NCBI RefSeq assembly: GCF_002192415.1 | Contig: NZ_CP021780.1 | Location: 5,518,001 to 5,582,000 of the forward strand | Direction of reading: 5' to 3' | Source of the DNA: Paenibacillus donghaensis | Lineage (GTDB): Bacteria; Bacillota; Bacilli; Paenibacillales; Paenibacillaceae | Length of the DNA stretch: 64,000 nt | Part shown: positions 18,609-27,711 of the stretch, piece after piece | How positions within the stretch are numbered: position 1 is the stretch's first letter | How the letters are laid out: each line of letters starts with the position of its first letter | Translations under genes and position numbers: made by a program | Notes under the pieces: model-generated | Databases searched by the model: none | The model's input: the letters and a program-made list of their open reading frames with translations, nothing else | Told to the model about the DNA's origin: nothing

Positions 18609-19838
18609 TCAATTTTTCATTTCATTATATTTAAGTTCCATTTCAGTGATAATACTTTCAACATTCAACCCTCCTATAGTTAAATAATTAGAAAATGCTT
18701 TTTCTGCTTGTATTATATCTCTAATATCATATAGCTTGATAAAATCCCCTCTTTTTCTTGTCAATCTATTTAACACCCGATTAATAAAGTCCCGAGTTGG
18801 AGCTTTAAGATATGCCAATATCAAATTTTTCTTTTGTTGATAGCTATATAATTGACGGCTATTATTAGTATAGTGACGCTTAATAATATCAGAAAATTCA
18901 TTATATTTTATTAAACAATAAATTGTAAGATATTCTAATTTGAATTCATCAAATAAATCTTTTTTTTTCATATCTCTTACTGCAGCAAGCGACGAATCCG
19001 CCCAAATAGTTTCAACACTATAAAAACGTGGTACTTCATCAGCCCAATTATACTCGAGATGACCTCTAAAATGAGGTGCATCTTTTAATTCTCCAGTATG
19101 TTTTCCTGTAGCTGAATCAGCCGATCCACTTTTTTTACAAATTCCTGATATGGTTAATGGATATTTAATACTGATAACTTCGGGAATAACTATTGATAAA
19201 GCAACTGCACTATAAATATCCGGAGATAACCCTCCAAAATAGACTCCAGTCTCGCTTTTCACTTCTTCCATACAACTTTTTTTCACCAAACCATGATATA
19301 ATTTCACTAAATCAAGTGCTAGGTATTTTTGACATCCATTATTCAGCAATTTAACCAATTCTGATTTCGTCTTTGAAATTTTCACATTCCCACTAATACT
19401 TGATATTGACATATATCCACTATTTTCATTTCCCCCTCTAAATGAAATTCCATTATCTGGCCAAAAATATATGGCCTGTACTTCCGGCTTTATTGCCTTT
19501 ACATCGTTTTTACTAGCCCAACGTGCTACTTTCACTATTTCTGGATTGATACCATCATCATCACCTATAATACATATATACTCACCATCTGCAAGAGAGA
19601 CACCTAGGCTGAAATTGTCAACAAAAGAAAGTACCTCGGAGGTATAATTGTATTTAAGCCTTGAATCAAATAAAAATGGTTTTAAAAATTCTTCCAGTTC
19701 ATTTGTATCGCTATTATCTTGAAGTACCAATTGAATATCCGTGTCTGAAATAGATAGTATTTGCTCTACAGTTTTGAGAGCATATTCAGTACGATTTTTA
19801 GTCGGTATGATTATAGAGATGATATATTTATCTTGCAT
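18609..19838 (-). CDS. glycosyltransferase family 2 protein
   Basis: A 409-residue GT-A glycosyltransferase, cytoplasmic or membrane-associated. The N-terminal domain has IISIIIPTKNRTEYALKTVE and the metal-binding ICIIGDDDG motif at about residues 86-94, then a long C-terminal part of unknown fold with low-complexity lysine-rich stretches. It should add one sugar to the repeat unit; donor and acceptor are unknown. GGAGG lies about 12 bases before the ATG at 19836-19838, a rather long spacing. It sits between the UDP-sugar 2-epimerase and flippase genes. Confidence 0.8.
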   Translation of the reverse strand: MQDKYIISIIIPTKNRTEYALKTVEQILSISDTDIQLVLQDNSDTNELEEFLKPFLFDSRLKYNYTSEVLSFVDNFSLGVSLADGEYICIIGDDDGINPEIVKVARWASKNDVKAIKPEVQAIYFWPDNGISFRGGNENSGYMSISSISGNVKISKTKSELVKLLNNGCQKYLALDLVKLYHGLVKKSCMEEVKSETGVYFGGLSPDIYSAVALSIVIPEVISIKYPLTISGICKKSGSADSATGKHTGELKDAPHFRGHLEYNWADEVPRFYSVETIWADSSLAAVRDMKKKDLFDEFKLEYLTIYCLIKYNEFSDIIKRHYTNNSRQLYSYQQKKNLILAYLKAPTRDFINRVLNRLTRKRGDFIKLYDIRDIIQAEKAFSNYLTIGGLNVESIITEMELKYNEMKN

Positions 19839-19862
19839 AATAATCTTAAGCCTCCAACTGAA

Positions 19863-20990
19863 TTATGATTTTCTCAGAACCATTTTATTAACTATTTCAG
19901 TATAGCTTTGGATAATCTTCACTACTTTCATACTAACATTTCTATCTGAATAAAAAGCAACATCAGCTCCCAAATCTCCATCAGCATTCATCTTTACTGC
20001 CATATCAACAGATTGTAGTACTTCTTCCGTTGAAATACCTCCAATAATTATATTCCCCTTATCTAATGCCTCAGGACGTTCTGTGCTTGTTCTTATCGAT
20101 ACTGCAGGGAATTTAAAAAAAGAAGCCTCTTCTGCAATCGTTCCACTATCAGATACTACACAGAATGCATTAAGCTGAAGGTTATTGTAATCAGAAAAAC
20201 AAAAGGGCTGCAAACTTCGAACATTTGGATGAAACTCCATTTTACGTTGTTCAATGAACTTCTTACTTCTTGGGTGAGTGCTGTAAATAACGGGCATATT
20301 ATATATTTCAGCCATTTCATTAATTGCATTCATAAGGTCTATGAAATTATTCTCATTATCAATATTCTCTTCTCGATGAGCAGATAACAAGATGTATTTA
20401 CCTCTCTCGAGTTCATGTGTCTGTAATACTTTGCTCCTTTTAATTTTGTCAATATTAGATTCTAATACCTCAGCCATAGGTGACCCAACAACATATGTTC
20501 TCTCTTTTGGTACTCCTTCATAGTTTAAATAACTTCTAGCATGTTCTGTATAACAGAGATTCACATCACTGGTGTGATCCACAATTCTCCTGTTTATTTC
20601 TTCTGGTAAATTTTCATCAAAGCATCTATTACCAGCCTCCATATGAAAAATTGGAATCTTTAATCTTTTAGCTGAAATCACACTTAGACATGAATTGGTA
20701 TCTCCAAGAACTAGTAATGCGTCTACATTTTGATCAACCATTAACTCATAAGATTTCGAAAGTACATTCCCCATAGTTTGACCTAGGTTCTCACCTACAA
20801 CTCCAAGGTAAAAATCAGGTGTTCTTAGTCCGAGCTCCTCAAAGAACACCTCGTTTAATGTATAGTCGTAGTTCTGACCAGTATGAACCAAAATATGTTC
20901 GAAATACTTATCACACTTTTTTATTATTTCTGATAATTTTATTATTTCTGGGCGTGTGCCCACAATTGTCATTAGTTTTAATTTACGCAC
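19863..20990 (-). CDS. UDP-N-acetylglucosamine 2-epimerase-family enzyme (WecB/CapG/QnlB type)
   Basis: Non-hydrolysing UDP-HexNAc 2-epimerase of 375 residues. The start is GTG (20988-20990) behind AAGG; the beginning MTIVGTRPEIIKLSEI follows at residue 7. Family motifs LVLGDTNSCLS, FHMEAGNRCFDENLPEEINR and VVSDSGTIAEEA are present. In the CapE-CapF-CapG or FnlA-QnlA-QnlB pathways this enzyme performs the last C2 epimerisation giving UDP-L-FucNAc or UDP-L-QuiNAc. It overlaps the upstream reductase gene by 13 bases, so translation is probably coupled and the three genes form one pathway unit. Confidence 0.9.
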   Translation of the reverse strand: MRKLKLMTIVGTRPEIIKLSEIIKKCDKYFEHILVHTGQNYDYTLNEVFFEELGLRTPDFYLGVVGENLGQTMGNVLSKSYELMVDQNVDALLVLGDTNSCLSVISAKRLKIPIFHMEAGNRCFDENLPEEINRRIVDHTSDVNLCYTEHARSYLNYEGVPKERTYVVGSPMAEVLESNIDKIKRSKVLQTHELERGKYILLSAHREENIDNENNFIDLMNAINEMAEIYNMPVIYSTHPRSKKFIEQRKMEFHPNVRSLQPFCFSDYNNLQLNAFCVVSDSGTIAEEASFFKFPAVSIRTSTERPEALDKGNIIIGGISTEEVLQSVDMAVKMNADGDLGADVAFYSDRNVSMKVVKIIQSYTEIVNKMVLRKS

Positions 20991-21862
20991 TTTAGACCTT
21001 CTCTCTTTTCATGAAAATAATGTGGATAAAGCTCTTTATGATCATCAATCCAAACTCTCATTTCAATAATCATATTTTCGTAGTCAGGTACTACGAATGA
21101 AAAATCCGTTCTATTATTAATAAGAGATTTATCAATCACTAGAACATCATTCGGAATAATTAATTCTATATCTTCATTCATGTACTTCTTGAATAAGTCA
21201 AGTAAATCAAATTTACTGATACTTATATTATTCACTAAGTTATACAAACCAGTTAAATTTTCTTCTACAGCTTTCTCTATAGCTTTCGCTAAAGTTAGTG
21301 TCGAAACACCTGTCCACATGGCCTTAGTAAATCCATTGATTTCTCCTTTTTGCTTCATAAACCAGTTGAACAGACCTATACCTTTTTCATTTATATCTGG
21401 ACCAATGATGGAGTTTCTAAAAGTTAAATCTTTTCCATTATTTATTTCTCCCAAAGCCTTAGATCTATCGTAGAAAGTTTCACCATCTCTAAAAGAAGTT
21501 TCAGAATATCCGCCAATTTTCCCTGAAAAAACACAGTCTGTACTCATATGAATGACTTTTGTTCTCATATCTTTTGTAATATAACTTAAGTAATTCGGTA
21601 GGTAGCTATTTAATAAAACAGCCAAAGGTTTATTATTATCTGCATCTTCATTTAAAATTCCAATTGCATTAATGACTACATCATAATCCCCGTTTGCTAC
21701 GATACTTTCCAAAAAACAGAAATCAGTTGCATCACCTGTTATATTATTGCAGTATTCAAACTTTTTTCTGCTAAATGAAGTCACATCATGTCCAGCATCT
21801 TTAAGATAGATCGAAATTGTATGTCCTGCCATACCAGTTGCCCCAAGCACCAGGATTTTCAT
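20978..21862 (-). CDS. RmlD-like NDP-sugar reductase (QnlA/CapF-type, no cupin domain)
   Basis: A 294-residue short-chain reductase with GATGMAGHTIS at the NAD(P) site, HMSTDCVFSGKIGGYSE and the catalytic YDRSKALGE. It belongs to the dTDP-4-dehydrorhamnose reductase superfamily. Its place between CapE- and WecB-like genes indicates reduction of the UDP-4-keto hexosamine made by CapE. CapF/FnlB for L-FucNAc carry an extra C-terminal cupin epimerase domain of about 100 residues, which is absent here; the short RmlD-like form is the one known from UDP-L-QuiNAc synthesis (QnlA/WbvR). The ATG directly follows the CapE stop codon, with GGAGTG upstream. It could alternatively serve as the missing RfbD, though its position argues against that. 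Confidence 0.8.
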   Translation of the reverse strand: MKILVLGATGMAGHTISIYLKDAGHDVTSFSRKKFEYCNNITGDATDFCFLESIVANGDYDVVINAIGILNEDADNNKPLAVLLNSYLPNYLSYITKDMRTKVIHMSTDCVFSGKIGGYSETSFRDGETFYDRSKALGEINNGKDLTFRNSIIGPDINEKGIGLFNWFMKQKGEINGFTKAMWTGVSTLTLAKAIEKAVEENLTGLYNLVNNISISKFDLLDLFKKYMNEDIELIIPNDVLVIDKSLINNRTDFSFVVPDYENMIIEMRVWIDDHKELYPHYFHEKREGLKCVN

Positions 21863-22885
21863 CTATTTCTCACTCCAATTTTTCAATTCTTCCTGTATGT
21901 AATCTAACTTAAGCAATTTTTCCTTTATTTCTTCCAAGCCAAGCCTTTCGGTATTGTGAGAATTATAATCTTCGATCTGCTGAAGTTGTTCGTTGCCCTC
22001 TACAAAGTACTTATCATAATTAAGATCACGTTTATCAGCTGGCACTCTATAAAACCCCCCTAAATCTTGAGCCACTACATGTTCTTCTTTTGTAAGAAGA
22101 GTTTCATATAGCTTTTCTCCATGGCGAGTACCAATAATTTTAATTTCGTTATCAACCTTGAATAATTCTTTTATCGACTGAGCTAAGTCACCTATAGTTG
22201 AAGCCGGGGCTTTTTGAACCATGATATCTCCAGCTTCTGCATTTTGGAATGCAAATACTACAAGTTCTACCGCTTCCTCAAGACTCATTAAAAATCTTGT
22301 CATATTAGGATCAGTAATAGTTAACGGTTGTCCGTTTTTAATTTGTTCAATGAAAAGTGGAATAACTGAGCCTCTAGAAGCCATCACATTTCCGTATCGA
22401 GTTCCACAAATTAAAGTTTTTTCTGGATTCACAGTATTTGATTTAGCTACAAATACCTTCTCCATCATGGCTTTAGAGATTCCCATAGCGTTGATGGGAT
22501 AAGCTGCTTTGTCTGTGGAAAGACAAATGACCTTTTTGACACCCATTTCAATAGCACCCGTCAGCACATTATCTGTCCCCAAAACATTGGTTTTCACAGA
22601 TTCTAAAGGAAAAAATTCACAGGAAGGCACTTGTTTAAGAGCTGCTGCATGAAAAATATAATCCACATCATGCATTGCATTTTTGACACTAGCCAAATCA
22701 CGTACATCCCCAATGTAGAATTTGATCTTATCGTTCTTATATAATCTACGCATATCATCTTGCTTTTTCTCATCTCTAGAAAAGATACGAATTTCAGCGA
22801 TATCCGTATTAAGAAAACGATCAAGCACGGCATTACCAAAACTACCAGTCCCACCAGTAATTAGAAGTTTAATATTTTTAAACAT
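21863..22885 (-). CDS. UDP-N-acetylglucosamine 4,6-dehydratase (inverting), CapE/FnlA type
   Basis: First enzyme of UDP-L-FucNAc/UDP-L-QuiNAc synthesis: it dehydrates UDP-GlcNAc and inverts C5. The 340-residue protein has GGTGSFGNAVLDRF at the nucleotide site, KQVPSCEFFPLESVKTN, and STDKAAYPINAMGISKAMME with the Met-Lys variant of the SDR active site that characterises this family. AGGAGG is five bases before the ATG at 22883-22885. The soluble size and motifs distinguish it from the membrane-bound PglF-like dehydratase at 31094-32926, so the locus encodes two different UDP-GlcNAc dehydratases. Confidence 0.92.
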   Translation of the reverse strand: MFKNIKLLITGGTGSFGNAVLDRFLNTDIAEIRIFSRDEKKQDDMRRLYKNDKIKFYIGDVRDLASVKNAMHDVDYIFHAAALKQVPSCEFFPLESVKTNVLGTDNVLTGAIEMGVKKVICLSTDKAAYPINAMGISKAMMEKVFVAKSNTVNPEKTLICGTRYGNVMASRGSVIPLFIEQIKNGQPLTITDPNMTRFLMSLEEAVELVVFAFQNAEAGDIMVQKAPASTIGDLAQSIKELFKVDNEIKIIGTRHGEKLYETLLTKEEHVVAQDLGGFYRVPADKRDLNYDKYFVEGNEQLQQIEDYNSHNTERLGLEEIKEKLLKLDYIQEELKNWSEK

Positions 22886-22936
22886 TGTTTCCTCCTGAAA
22901 ATTAATTTTTTCTTTTTGAATAAATACATAAATAAT

Positions 22937-24016
22937 TTAATAATTCCATTCCCAAAAAAAGTGATAATTATCTGTGCCAGCACCAGGACCAATAAGAATA
23001 TATTGTCCAAATACTAATAGTATAACAAATGCGTTTAATATATTACGCATTTTCTTGTCACCTATACTATTGATAGTCAATGGAAGTAATAAAATAATAG
23101 GAAATATAAAATAGTATCCAATTCTAAATAAATTTTCATAATCAATAGACAGCATCGTGATCGTTATACCTAATAGTGTTAAATTGTACATTAAGTAAAT
23201 GTTATCATTATTACTAATAACTTGTTTCCGGAAAATAAATGCAATGACATAAATACTTACATATATGAGTATTAGAGTAGAACCCGAATTGTTAGAATTC
23301 CCCAACAAATAGCCGCCATAATCCTCATATTGCTTGAAGAAAGGGATTTTCAAAACCAGTTGCATAACTCCATTGTTTGTTAAAACATTCAACAAATATA
23401 CAAAAGGTACAGAAATTGTTATAATTTCTAATTTTTTAATGCTTGCTAATGGATAAGCTAACAAGAATATCAATGCACTTTTGTGAAATAGCGCAGCCAG
23501 AATTATTAATAATATGAAGTTGACTGGCTTCTTTTCTTTGATGTAATTATACGAAAGCATTATTATTCCCCATGCCAATGCTTGGCGAAGACCCGATAAT
23601 GTAAATGAATAGTATCTTAATCCAACAAATAATGTACAGCTTAAAATGATATTAACAGAATTTTTATAAATGAATATGGTAATACATATTGTAATTAGAG
23701 CAGAAATTACAACCAACATAAATTGAGGATCTGAATTAATATACGTTAGAAGTTTTAAGAAAAAGTAAAAAAATGGGTCTCTCGAGATTATAGTATTCGA
23801 CATAAAAATCTCTTCAAAAGAAATATACTTTAATTGTAAATAGCTTAATGAATAGCTTTCTATATCAGTTCCAACACTAACAGAACGTAGAGCTGCATAA
23901 ATAAATAAAAGCGTTCCTGTCCATATAGCTAAGATTTTCTCTTTAGCTTTGCTTTGGACAGTATTATTAATAACAAATCCGCCTAGAAGAATGAATCCAA
24001 TTAATAAGATGTGCAC
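22937..24016 (-). CDS. EpsG/Wzy-type polysaccharide polymerase
   Basis: A 359-residue protein made almost wholly of hydrophobic segments (about 10-12), with the EpsG family pattern RSVSVGTDIESYSLSY near residue 45, SGLRQALAWGIIMLSY near 135 and HKSALIFLLAYPL near 170. It should polymerise flipped repeat units at the outer membrane face of the cytoplasmic membrane. GTG at 24014-24016 has AAGGAG seven bases upstream; the ATG two bases earlier is out of frame. Only one base separates it from the upstream glycosyltransferase. Confidence 0.85.
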   Translation of the reverse strand: MHILLIGFILLGGFVINNTVQSKAKEKILAIWTGTLLFIYAALRSVSVGTDIESYSLSYLQLKYISFEEIFMSNTIISRDPFFYFFLKLLTYINSDPQFMLVVISALITICITIFIYKNSVNIILSCTLFVGLRYYSFTLSGLRQALAWGIIMLSYNYIKEKKPVNFILLIILAALFHKSALIFLLAYPLASIKKLEIITISVPFVYLLNVLTNNGVMQLVLKIPFFKQYEDYGGYLLGNSNNSGSTLILIYVSIYVIAFIFRKQVISNNDNIYLMYNLTLLGITITMLSIDYENLFRIGYYFIFPIILLLPLTINSIGDKKMRNILNAFVILLVFGQYILIGPGAGTDNYHFFWEWNY

Positions 24017-24017
24017 A

Positions 24018-25256
24018 TTATGACTCCTTGATTATATTTTGATATAATTGTGTGTATATCTTTATATATTCTAAGTTCATTTTCTCTTTTGAATACGTTT
24101 GTTTAGCTAATGATGAAATGGCAGTGGATGTCAAATGAGATTTCACATGTATCCAGTCTCTGATAGTTTTATCGAGAGAATTGATATCCCCATAGTCAAC
24201 AAAAGCACTGTAACTTTTCAATGAAATTGTTTCAGGCGCACCTGCCTTAAAACCAACAATAGGTGTTCCACATGAGAGTGATTCTGCACAAACCATTGAA
24301 TAGGTTTCTCGTTTACTTGTCAAAACAGTTAAATCAGCCAAAGAATAGTATCTAGCCAATTCTATTTGATTATTAACACGTCCAACATTTATAATGTTTT
24401 CGGGAAGGGTTAGGTTTAAGTTATAACTTCCAACTATTATTATTTTTATATTTTCTCTTTTTAATTTTTCAGCTAGTTTAACAATATACCTTCCACCCTT
24501 AATATCATCTTCATCTAAACTGAATCCAGCTGTTACATGAAGTAATACTCTTTCATCTGATAATCCATATTTCGCTTTCAAATTTCGAAAATCATGTGGA
24601 TAAAAGGTTTTTTCAGTATCAATTCCATTCCCTATGACTTTAAAATCAAGATCTTTCATAATTGGAGACTTCTCTGCTCTTTGTTTTAACCATTCAGATA
24701 CCGCTACAACTTTCAATTTATTAAATCCTTCGAATGCACTCTCCATCATTCTCCACGCTCTACTAGTACGATCAAAAAAGTACGATTTTGTAGCATTCCA
24801 TAGCTGCGGACATTCCCCACATCCAACCATCCATTTGTTACATTCGTAGGCATGGCCACAACTACCCGTATGCATGAACTCAGCATGTAAACTTAAAACA
24901 GTGTTAATATTATTAATTTTTAAAAATTCAATCAACTTATATATATTCACAAAATAACCATTTATACAATGTAGATGTACGATATCTGGATTTTCTCTTT
25001 TTATAATATTTAATATCCTATGCGTTGCAATTGCTGAGCCGTTGTACTGCAGACCTGTAATACGGGATCTCAACGCATTGAGTTTAGCCATACCCTCACT
25101 AGATGTTTTATAAATATGAGGCTCATGGGTTTTAGGGCCTCGCCCGTAGCAAACAATCGATTCTATCTCAATTTCTTGTAAACCTTTATGGATATCATTG
25201 ACGATCTTACCTGTGCTACCTCTATTATAGACGCAATTAACTTGTAATATTTTCAT
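24018..25256 (-). CDS. glycosyltransferase family 4 protein
   Basis: GT-B glycosyltransferase of about 412 residues. The ATG at 25254-25256 is preferred because AGGGG lies seven bases upstream; an ATG two codons earlier would almost touch it. The N-terminal VNCVYNRGSTGKIVNDIHKG and PDIVHLHCINGYFVN motifs and the C-terminal ESLSCGTPIVGFKAGAPE donor-binding motif are family hallmarks. A cysteine-rich patch (CGHAYECNKWMVGCGECPQL, about 133-152) is found in a WcaC/colanic-acid-type subset. The donor sugar is unknown. It overlaps the upstream glycosyltransferase gene by 20 bases. Confidence 0.88.
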   Translation of the reverse strand: MKILQVNCVYNRGSTGKIVNDIHKGLQEIEIESIVCYGRGPKTHEPHIYKTSSEGMAKLNALRSRITGLQYNGSAIATHRILNIIKRENPDIVHLHCINGYFVNIYKLIEFLKINNINTVLSLHAEFMHTGSCGHAYECNKWMVGCGECPQLWNATKSYFFDRTSRAWRMMESAFEGFNKLKVVAVSEWLKQRAEKSPIMKDLDFKVIGNGIDTEKTFYPHDFRNLKAKYGLSDERVLLHVTAGFSLDEDDIKGGRYIVKLAEKLKRENIKIIIVGSYNLNLTLPENIINVGRVNNQIELARYYSLADLTVLTSKRETYSMVCAESLSCGTPIVGFKAGAPETISLKSYSAFVDYGDINSLDKTIRDWIHVKSHLTSTAISSLAKQTYSKEKMNLEYIKIYTQLYQNIIKES

Positions 25257-26562
25257 TTTCATGCCCCTTTTTTTCTCTTATACTCTCAGTTATAATTTTA
25301 TAGAACAACTCTGAATTTTCCATAAAATTATGACGGTTTACAGCTAAACGAAGGGCATTACTGATATATTCATCTCTTAATTCCTTACAATTAATAATCT
25401 CCATTAATTTCGCTTCTAAATTTTGCTTGTCAGTAACAACACATGCAGCTTTATTCTCAATTAAATATTCCATTGAAGATACATCTTTAGGACCATAAGC
25501 GAATATACATACACCACTTCCTAAAGACTCGGCAATTTTTGTTGACATCGAGTATTGAGTTCTTTCTATGTTAATATTGTCCATTGATTCTACATGAATA
25601 ACAATAGTACTCGACTTTATGATATCGTTGACTTTATTAGCTGGAATAGATCCGTGGAATAAAATTCCATTTTCTTCATTTAATTCTTTTAGGATACTAT
25701 TTCTGTTCTCTCCAGAATAAACATTCAATGATATTCCCATCCTCTTCAAACACTCACTTATTTCTCTCAAGGATTTCCATCTACCTCCTCCCAGGTTACC
25801 TATATAAGATATCTTTATCTCATTTGTCTTATTGTGAGAAATCTCTTCTGCTCTAATTTCTGTTGAAGTCATAATTGCATAACCGGCTTTATGAAAGACA
25901 CTATTATATTCTCTCAACATTTTATCACTTGCGGCAATAAAAGAGCTTAAGTATGAAAATAAATTCATAAATTCATTTCTGAATTTATTTTTATTATACA
26001 TGTTCAGCATCCAACCCTTATGAATATTATTAAAATAATAATCATCACCGAAAAAAACCACAAGTGGAATATTTTTCATTTCACAAATTGAAATGGCTAT
26101 TTTCATAGAAAACATATAATCTCCTGCAGCATAAAATACTACTTCAGGGTTGAAAACATCTATCCAATCTATAAACTCTTGTGTTTTCCATTTTCCCGAA
26201 TCCCAAATTAAATTCCGAAAAGAATACATATACGACTTTTTCTTTTTTCCCATCTTGTATATATCAGACTTAATTCCGGTAGCAAGATTATTAGAGGATG
26301 TATCCAGTTTAATTTCATTTTCACCTAATACTCCACCAGGCTTTTTAAATTTTATAATTGAATCAATCATTTCAAAATCAGTAACTCTGAAATAATTCTC
26401 ACATATATCTGAATCAGGAAATTCCATGTGGAAATACATTTGCGCAATATTTTCTTTTTCCCATCCATAAAAAAAAGCTGCCATAGTCTTCCCCATATTA
26501 GAGGTTGTACTAAATGCATTATGGCTAACCACTAAAACTTTTGGGTATATCTTATTCTCCAC
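25237..26562 (-). CDS. putative GT-B glycosyltransferase
   Basis: Protein of 441 residues with a weakly recognisable GT-B fold. GTG at 26560-26562 is chosen because AAAGGAG lies seven bases upstream; the longer frame to 26580 would include that site. The N-terminal half shows FNPEVVFYAAGDYMFSMKIA, and the C-terminal half shows KISYIGNLGGGRWKSLREIS, NGILFHGSIPANKVNDII and STKIAESLGSGVCIFAYGP, the last corresponding to the donor-site loop of family 1/4 enzymes. It is the first gene after a gap of nearly 400 bases inside the cluster. Family assignment is moderate and no substrate is inferred. Confidence 0.7.
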   Translation of the reverse strand: MENKIYPKVLVVSHNAFSTTSNMGKTMAAFFYGWEKENIAQMYFHMEFPDSDICENYFRVTDFEMIDSIIKFKKPGGVLGENEIKLDTSSNNLATGIKSDIYKMGKKKKSYMYSFRNLIWDSGKWKTQEFIDWIDVFNPEVVFYAAGDYMFSMKIAISICEMKNIPLVVFFGDDYYFNNIHKGWMLNMYNKNKFRNEFMNLFSYLSSFIAASDKMLREYNSVFHKAGYAIMTSTEIRAEEISHNKTNEIKISYIGNLGGGRWKSLREISECLKRMGISLNVYSGENRNSILKELNEENGILFHGSIPANKVNDIIKSSTIVIHVESMDNINIERTQYSMSTKIAESLGSGVCIFAYGPKDVSSMEYLIENKAACVVTDKQNLEAKLMEIINCKELRDEYISNALRLAVNRHNFMENSELFYKIITESIREKKGHENENITS

Positions 26563-26946
26563 TAACAAGCTCCTTTCCACATCCTAAATTCAACTTCATT
26601 TCAAAAAAGTCTCCCTCATTAAATAAAGAAAGACACTTAAAACTAGCTAACACACAGTGGCGTTATAGAATAAACAAAATTAGAACTTCAGCAGTTTCTT
26701 TCGAACGTCAATTAAAGTCCCCCGACAGATAGATGTTATGTTATGCGAAAAACTGAGTTATCTGTCTTTCAAAATTTGAAGTACGGCTCGAACATCAATA
26801 CTGGGCGAATATCAGCTAAATCTGGCAGCTTTGACCCTGTCACAAGAAAAATACAAATAGGCATTAAGAGCAATATAATAAACTGACCAATTATATTTCG
26901 AAATCAAAATAAATATATGCGTTCTCTCTTTAAAAAGAATTAATGA
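26563..26946. other. gene-free gap inside the AT-rich glycan block
   Basis: These 384 bases contain only short frames on both strands and no clear family similarity. The base composition between about 26690 and 26840 is less AT-rich than the neighbours, which would fit a very decayed insertion, but no transposase motif could be recognised. A promoter for the downstream genes may lie here; none is certain. Confidence 0.5.
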
Positions 26947-27711
26947 TCATAATATTCTTTTTTTCAAAGCATTGAACATATATCCTGACTGAAAGTAGAC
27001 GCTTTTCATGACAGATAATCCCTGCCTCTTTCTTAAGCAATTGTAATATCTAGTTGCATTCTGAAGTTTATTACTAGACACTGAATTTTCAACAACTCTA
27101 TACTCAGCTAAATTAATATCCAAGCCATAAGCAAAATGACCTTGTTTTAGATACTTCATCCAGGTTAAAACATCTTCTAAATAGCCAGTTTCAAATTCTA
27201 TTTCACCTAAAATTTCTTTATCCATAATCACAGTTAAACATCCAATAATTGTATTCCCCAGATATTCTCTATATCCGATTTTCTCAGGCACATGAAATAT
27301 TTTCACTTTATCGCTCTTCTTTTCACTTATTATTTCGTAAGCAGTAAATGTAAAACTATAATTATTAATTAACATGAAATTTATCTGTTTTTCTAGTTTT
27401 TCACTTTTCCAAGCATCATCCGAATCCAAAAAAGCAATAAATCTTCCGCTTGAATTTTTAATCCCATAATTCCTAGCAGCTGCGGCTCCCATATTTGTTT
27501 CTAGATTTAGTAGTTTGATTTTACTATCAGTTTTACAGTATTCTATAATTTTTTTTTCTGTAAGATCAGTAGATTTATCATTAATTATTATTAATTCCCA
27601 GTTTTCATATGTTTGTTTTCTAACACTTTCTATACACTCTTCTATATATTTCTCGCAATTATATGCTGGTGTAATAATCGAAACAAGGTTATTATCTACT
27701 ATTCTATTCAT
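26947..27711 (-). CDS. glycosyltransferase family 2 protein
   Basis: A 254-residue GT-A enzyme. LVSIITPAYNCEKYIEECIE opens the fold, WELIIINDKSTDLTEK follows, and the DXD-type FIAFLDSDDAWKSEKL metal site is at about residues 93-108. A later EDVLTWMKYLKQG provides the usual catalytic-base region (ED). This architecture is typical for TuaG/WcaA-like transferases that add the second or a later sugar to an undecaprenyl-linked acceptor. GGAG lies seven bases before its ATG, and the start overlaps the stop of the epimerase-like gene by four bases. Confidence 0.88.
   Translation of the reverse strand: MNRIVDNNLVSIITPAYNCEKYIEECIESVRKQTYENWELIIINDKSTDLTEKKIIEYCKTDSKIKLLNLETNMGAAAARNYGIKNSSGRFIAFLDSDDAWKSEKLEKQINFMLINNYSFTFTAYEIISEKKSDKVKIFHVPEKIGYREYLGNTIIGCLTVIMDKEILGEIEFETGYLEDVLTWMKYLKQGHFAYGLDINLAEYRVVENSVSSNKLQNATRYYNCLRKRQGLSVMKSVYFQSGYMFNALKKRIL

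Noticed and set aside
20978..21862. Annotation as rfbD completing dTDP-rhamnose synthesis
   Set aside because: The gene overlaps and is sandwiched by UDP-GlcNAc dehydratase and epimerase genes, so the UDP-sugar pathway is the better explanation, although not excluded.
26563..26946. Transposase remnant in the gap
   Set aside because: Composition shift is suggestive but no transposase motif could be read in any frame.
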